Below are positions 26,877 to 29,386 of a stretch of DNA of 29,386 bases, one piece after another. The notes beneath the pieces were generated by a model. It worked only from the letters and a program-made list of their open reading frames with translations, made no database searches and was not told the DNA's origin. Every line of letters starts with the position of its first letter. Position 1 is the stretch's first letter. The DNA is from a virus. The DNA lies in the IMG/VR virus record IMGVR_UViG_3300011430_000034, positions 1-29,386 of that record; one strand, given 5' to 3'. A program made the translations under genes and the position numbers.

Positions 26877-27460
26877 CCAAGACAACGTTACCCCCCACCA
26901 AGCGGTTCGACGACCGCAAGATGCAACAAGGGGTCAAACTCCTCCTGGAGGGAATGGGAGTAGATCTGAGTGATCGTAATTACAAGGACACACCTGCCCG
27001 CGTCGCACGTATGTACAGGGAACTGTTTACTCCCCGTCACAACAGCTTCGCCACCTTCCCTGAACAACACGACTCCATGGTCATCCTCCGGGGTCACGTG
27101 GTGCACGGAGTCTGCCCACACCATCTCGTTCCAGTGGAGATGCGTGTGTACGTCGGTTACATTCCGCATAAAGAGGTCCTCGGTCTCAGCAAGCTGGCTC
27201 GAGTCGCTGAACAACCTCTCACAGGACCCATTATGCAGGAAACTTACACAGACGCGGTGGTCGATCTCCTGCAACACGCCACAGACGCGAAAGGCGCTGG
27301 AGTCGTTGTTGTGGGGCGCCATGGTTGCATGCGCCACAGGGGAGTTCGCTCCGACGCAGACGTTGTCTCCTCTGCCATGAGGGGTCTCTTCATGACCAAT
27401 CACCCCACCCGAGACGAGTTCCTCCGGATGATCGGCTACCCACGAGTGGAGGCAAGATGA
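26873..27460 (+). CDS. folE: GTP cyclohydrolase I (FolE)
   Basis: A 195-aa protein; I chose ATG 26873 in the ATGA overlap with queE. It opens the guanine ring of GTP to form dihydroneopterin triphosphate, the first step to preQ0. Motifs: YKDTPARVARMY, HGVCPHHLVPVEMRVYVGYI with zinc ligands C81 and H84, VLGLSKLARVAE, and VVVVGRHGCMRHRGVRS with the third ligand C152. The length is standard for the catalytic domain. Codons 5-9 contain a dispersed-repeat copy (TLPPTK), in a region that is normally variable. Intact. Confidence 0.94.
   Translation: MTKTTLPPTKRFDDRKMQQGVKLLLEGMGVDLSDRNYKDTPARVARMYRELFTPRHNSFATFPEQHDSMVILRGHVVHGVCPHHLVPVEMRVYVGYIPHKEVLGLSKLARVAEQPLTGPIMQETYTDAVVDLLQHATDAKGAGVVVVGRHGCMRHRGVRSDADVVSSAMRGLFMTNHPTRDEFLRMIGYPRVEAR
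26889..26901. repeat. Dispersed repeat copy at the 5' end of folE
   Basis: Exact copy with the ACGTTACC edge, read as LPPTK, just after the folE start. Confidence 0.9.
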
Positions 27461-27615
27461 CAGAACAAGAGATGGTCGGTCTCATTCAAGACCTGATCGA
27501 GCACCTCGAGTATTGCGGATGGGGAGACAGGTGGGAACGTGACGTATCAGAGGAGCTACGTATCCGGGCCACGGCGTTTCTAGAACGTTACCCCCCACCA
27601 AAGGAGGCGTCGTGA
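27457..27615 (+). CDS. 52-aa acidic protein
   Basis: ATG 27457 overlaps the folE TGA. Product: MTEQEMVGLIQDLIEHLEYC, then GWGDRWERDVSEELRIRATA, ending ERYPPPKEAS; helical and charged. The dispersed repeat encodes the RYPPPK end. Not recognised. Confidence 0.55.
   Translation: MTEQEMVGLIQDLIEHLEYCGWGDRWERDVSEELRIRATAFLERYPPPKEAS
27589..27601. repeat. Dispersed repeat copy overlapping a ribosome site
   Basis: Exact copy with the ACGTTACC edge; directly followed by AGGAGG and the GTG start of the next gene, so it could affect translation there. Confidence 0.9.
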
Positions 27616-27899
27616 AGCAAACACACAAGGGGAAACGATACCCCCCATCAACGCATGACGAGCGCTACCAGGTCCGGAACGAATACATCGAGCGGGCACT
27701 GCGTACCCTGGCCACCTTGATCGACGAGGAGGTCCCGGAAGGGTGGGGATGGGGCCTGTTCCTCGTCCCGTTCGGAGAGCACGAAGCTGCCCCGAAGGGA
27801 GAGGGAGCCGTGTTCTGGATCTCCAACTCTGAGCGTGACGGGATGATGGACTCCGTCCAGGGTTGGATAGACGATAACAAGAGACGGAGGAAGATGTGA
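27612..27899 (+). CDS. 95-aa protein of unknown function
   Basis: GTG 27612 in a GTGA overlap, with AAAGGAGG 4 nt upstream. Product: MKQTHKGKRYPPSTHDERYQ, helix (RNEYIERALRTLATLIDE), Trp/Gly-rich centre (PEGWGWGLFLVPFGEHE), then GEGAVFWISNSERDGMMDSV and a basic end. Compact alpha/beta pattern. Its 5' part has a one-mismatch repeat copy. Not recognised. Confidence 0.6.
   Translation: MKQTHKGKRYPPSTHDERYQVRNEYIERALRTLATLIDEEVPEGWGWGLFLVPFGEHEAAPKGEGAVFWISNSERDGMMDSVQGWIDDNKRRRKM
27639..27651. repeat. One-mismatch copy of the dispersed repeat
   Basis: TACCCCCCATCAA, encoding part of RYPPSTH near the start of the 95-aa protein, only 37 nt from the exact copy. Confidence 0.6.
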
Positions 27900-29386
27900 A
27901 GTGTCAAAACTCCGTCTGCAAGTCCGGCCCGGATGGCAAATCCGCAACCTCGGATTTGCACCCGAACACTGGGTTGTGCCCAGTGTGCCAGAAGCGCTTG
28001 ATCACGGGACCCAAGCCTGACGACTGTATGGCGTGCCCCCTCTACGAGATTGGTGAGGGGTACGCCTATGGTGTCGGACCCACGGATGCCGATATGATGT
28101 TCATCGGCGAAGCACTCGGCGAGGAGGAGGCCCGTAGGGGCCTCCCCTTCGTCGGTGGCTCTGGCCGGGTGCTCACTGCGCTGATGGGCCAAGCGGACAT
28201 CCGCCGTGACGAGGTCTACATAACCAATGCCGTGAAATGTCGGCCACCCAAGAACAGGAAGCCAGACGATGAAGAAATCCGATGGTGTGCCCGCTACCTC
28301 GTCAACGAGCTCAAACTCGTCAACCCCAAACTCCTCGTCCCTCTCGGAGCGACTGCGCTCTACGTCACTACAGGAAAGACAGAGATCGGTAGCTATCGCG
28401 GGATACCTATTGAGGGCGCTGGAGGAAGGAAGGTTCTCCCCACGTTTCACCCCGCGTTCGTCATGCGTACACAAACGTTCTGGCCGGTCGTCGTCTGGGA
28501 CCTCGTCAAAGCGAAGCGGGAATCGCGGTTCCGGGAAGTCCGTCGCATCGACGTGGAGTATTCCATCCTCCCTGATGCTGAGGATCACGCAGATGCTGTT
28601 AGAAGAGAAGCCGAACTCACCGGCTTCGTCTCGATCGACGCCGAGACAACGAGCCTCGACGTCCATGAAGCTCACATCAAATGCTACGGCGTCGGGTCGG
28701 CCGCAGGTCGTGCTAGGGTTTTCCGCTGGACCCCTCAAGCTCAGCGCCTACTCTACGGGCTCCTCTCAGATCCTACGATTGTTAAGGTCGGACAAAACTC
28801 CGAATCCTACGACTGGCCCCTCTTCGAAGACAAACGGCCAGGTTGGCGAGTAGCGGGGAACACCTGTGACACGATGCTCATGTTCCACCTTACAAACTCC
28901 GACCTTCCGAAGTCGCTGGACAACATCAAGACCTTCTACACGGACATGGAGCACTGGAAAGATGACTCTATGTACAAGGGTGATGAGGTTGGACTGGCCA
29001 CTGGCTGCGCTAAGGACGTGGACGCGACCACACGTGCTTACCTGGGCCTTCGCGCTGAGATCCACAACATGGGGATGGATGACCTCCTATACAAGAACGT
29101 GATGCCCCTGCAACCCATCCTCCGTCGCATGGCCGACCGTGGAATTCGGAAGGACACGGACAAAGCGGAACTCTGGGCACATGGAATGACCGCGGCCGCA
29201 GGCCGCTACGAACAGATGCTCCGGGATGCAGTGGGTCAGCCTAACCTCAACGTGCAGAGCCCCAGGGAGTTGATGAAGCTCCTGTACGACACCATGGGCC
29301 TTCCCGTTCAACACGTGAAGGACCAGAAGGGCGGGATGCGTGCTACGGCGAACGCGGCGGCGGTGGAAGCGCTGGTCGAGAAGTTC
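27896..29386 (+). CDS. Uracil-DNA glycosylase fused to family A DNA polymerase (partial)
   Basis: The frame starts at GTG 27896 (GTGA overlap) and is open to the window edge: 497 codons, C-terminus missing. Residues 1-35 form a zinc-ribbon-like module (C3, C8, C28, C31). Residues ~40-215 are a family 4-type uracil-DNA glycosylase: MFIGEALGEEEARRGLPFVG near 68-87, TNAVKCRPPKNRKP, the motif FHPAFVMR, and Fe-S cysteines C44, C47, C115, C131. From ~230 comes the 3'-5' exonuclease of a family A polymerase: FVSIDAETTSLD with Asp/Glu near 247-249, VGQNSESYDW, and DVDATTRAYL with a further catalytic Asp. The polymerase palm would be beyond the edge. SPO1-type phages have a comparable fusion. Confidence 0.85.
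   Translation, partial: MKCQNSVCKSGPDGKSATSDLHPNTGLCPVCQKRLITGPKPDDCMACPLYEIGEGYAYGVGPTDADMMFIGEALGEEEARRGLPFVGGSGRVLTALMGQADIRRDEVYITNAVKCRPPKNRKPDDEEIRWCARYLVNELKLVNPKLLVPLGATALYVTTGKTEIGSYRGIPIEGAGGRKVLPTFHPAFVMRTQTFWPVVVWDLVKAKRESRFREVRRIDVEYSILPDAEDHADAVRREAELTGFVSIDAETTSLDVHEAHIKCYGVGSAAGRARVFRWTPQAQRLLYGLLSDPTIVKVGQNSESYDWPLFEDKRPGWRVAGNTCDTMLMFHLTNSDLPKSLDNIKTFYTDMEHWKDDSMYKGDEVGLATGCAKDVDATTRAYLGLRAEIHNMGMDDLLYKNVMPLQPILRRMADRGIRKDTDKAELWAHGMTAAAGRYEQMLRDAVGQPNLNVQSPRELMKLLYDTMGLPVQHVKDQKGGMRATANAAAVEALVEKF
28050..28062. repeat. One-mismatch copy of the dispersed repeat in the glycosylase-polymerase gene
   Basis: TTGGTGAGGGGTA, encoding part of EIGEGYAYG. It differs at one base in the G-tract; could be a decayed copy or chance. 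Confidence 0.4.

Noticed and set aside
4489-27651. CRISPR array explanation for the repeats
   Set aside because: Spacing is irregular over kilobases, orientation is mixed, and copies lie inside genes; no spacers or cas adaptation genes. The Cas4-like nuclease fits a recombination role.

Overview
The window is part of a tailed double-stranded DNA bacteriophage genome (Caudoviricetes). The evidence is a small and large terminase, portal, putative scaffold, major capsid protein, connector and fibre genes, followed by phage-type replication and nucleotide genes. Shine-Dalgarno sites (AGGAGG-like), sigma70-like promoters (TTGCTT-17-TATAAT) and intrinsic terminators point to a bacterial host, but nothing here identifies that host. 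No integrase, lysis cassette, tape-measure gene or tRNA was recognised. Coding is dense, with many ATGA, GTGA and TAATG junctions.

Layout. (1) 12759 to 1, minus strand: a virion module transcribed leftward, in the order TerS, TerL, a 37-aa membrane protein, an 80-aa basic protein, portal (with a small gene overprinted on its 3' end), putative scaffold, two small capsid-region proteins, major capsid protein, small proteins, a connector-like protein, a collar-type fibre, a P22 gp10-like stabilisation protein, and a collagen-like fibre cut by the left edge. (2) 12760-13047: a divergent intergenic region. (3) 13048-14724, plus strand: seven very small genes with strong ribosome sites and two textbook terminators, resembling an early host-takeover module. 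One of them is almost free of cytosine. (4) 14725-15306: a gene-free block holding a 52-bp imperfect inverted repeat around an AT-rich centre, a candidate replication origin. (5) 15307-19888: small unknown genes, several with zinc motifs, and one helix-turn-helix protein, driven by repeated sigma70-like promoters. (6) 19963-29386: queC, a nucleotidyltransferase-fold protein, a Cas4/RecB-like nuclease, a GroES-like co-chaperonin, a RecA-fold ATPase with a probable ssDNA-binding partner, a dATP/dGTP diphosphohydrolase-like protein, queD, queE, folE, and an open-ended uracil-DNA glycosylase fused to a family A DNA polymerase.

How it fits together. FolE, QueD, QueE and QueC form a complete GTP-to-preQ0 route. 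In a phage this suggests 7-deazaguanine modification of genomic DNA, which would protect it from host nucleases, although the DpdA-type transferase is not in this window. The ATPase, ssDNA-binding-like protein, nuclease and polymerase form a replication/recombination set.

The most unusual signal is a short dispersed repeat, TTGGTGGGGGGTA (reverse complement TACCCCCCACCAA). It has 16 exact 13-nt copies, and 20 copies of the 12-nt core TTGGTGGGGGGT. The copies lie in both orientations, at gene junctions and inside coding sequences in several frames. Eight of the 20 form four perfect inverted pairs in intergenic regions. I know of no described phage element with this sequence. It could be a dispersed operator or RNA element of this phage, or a mobile short repeat.
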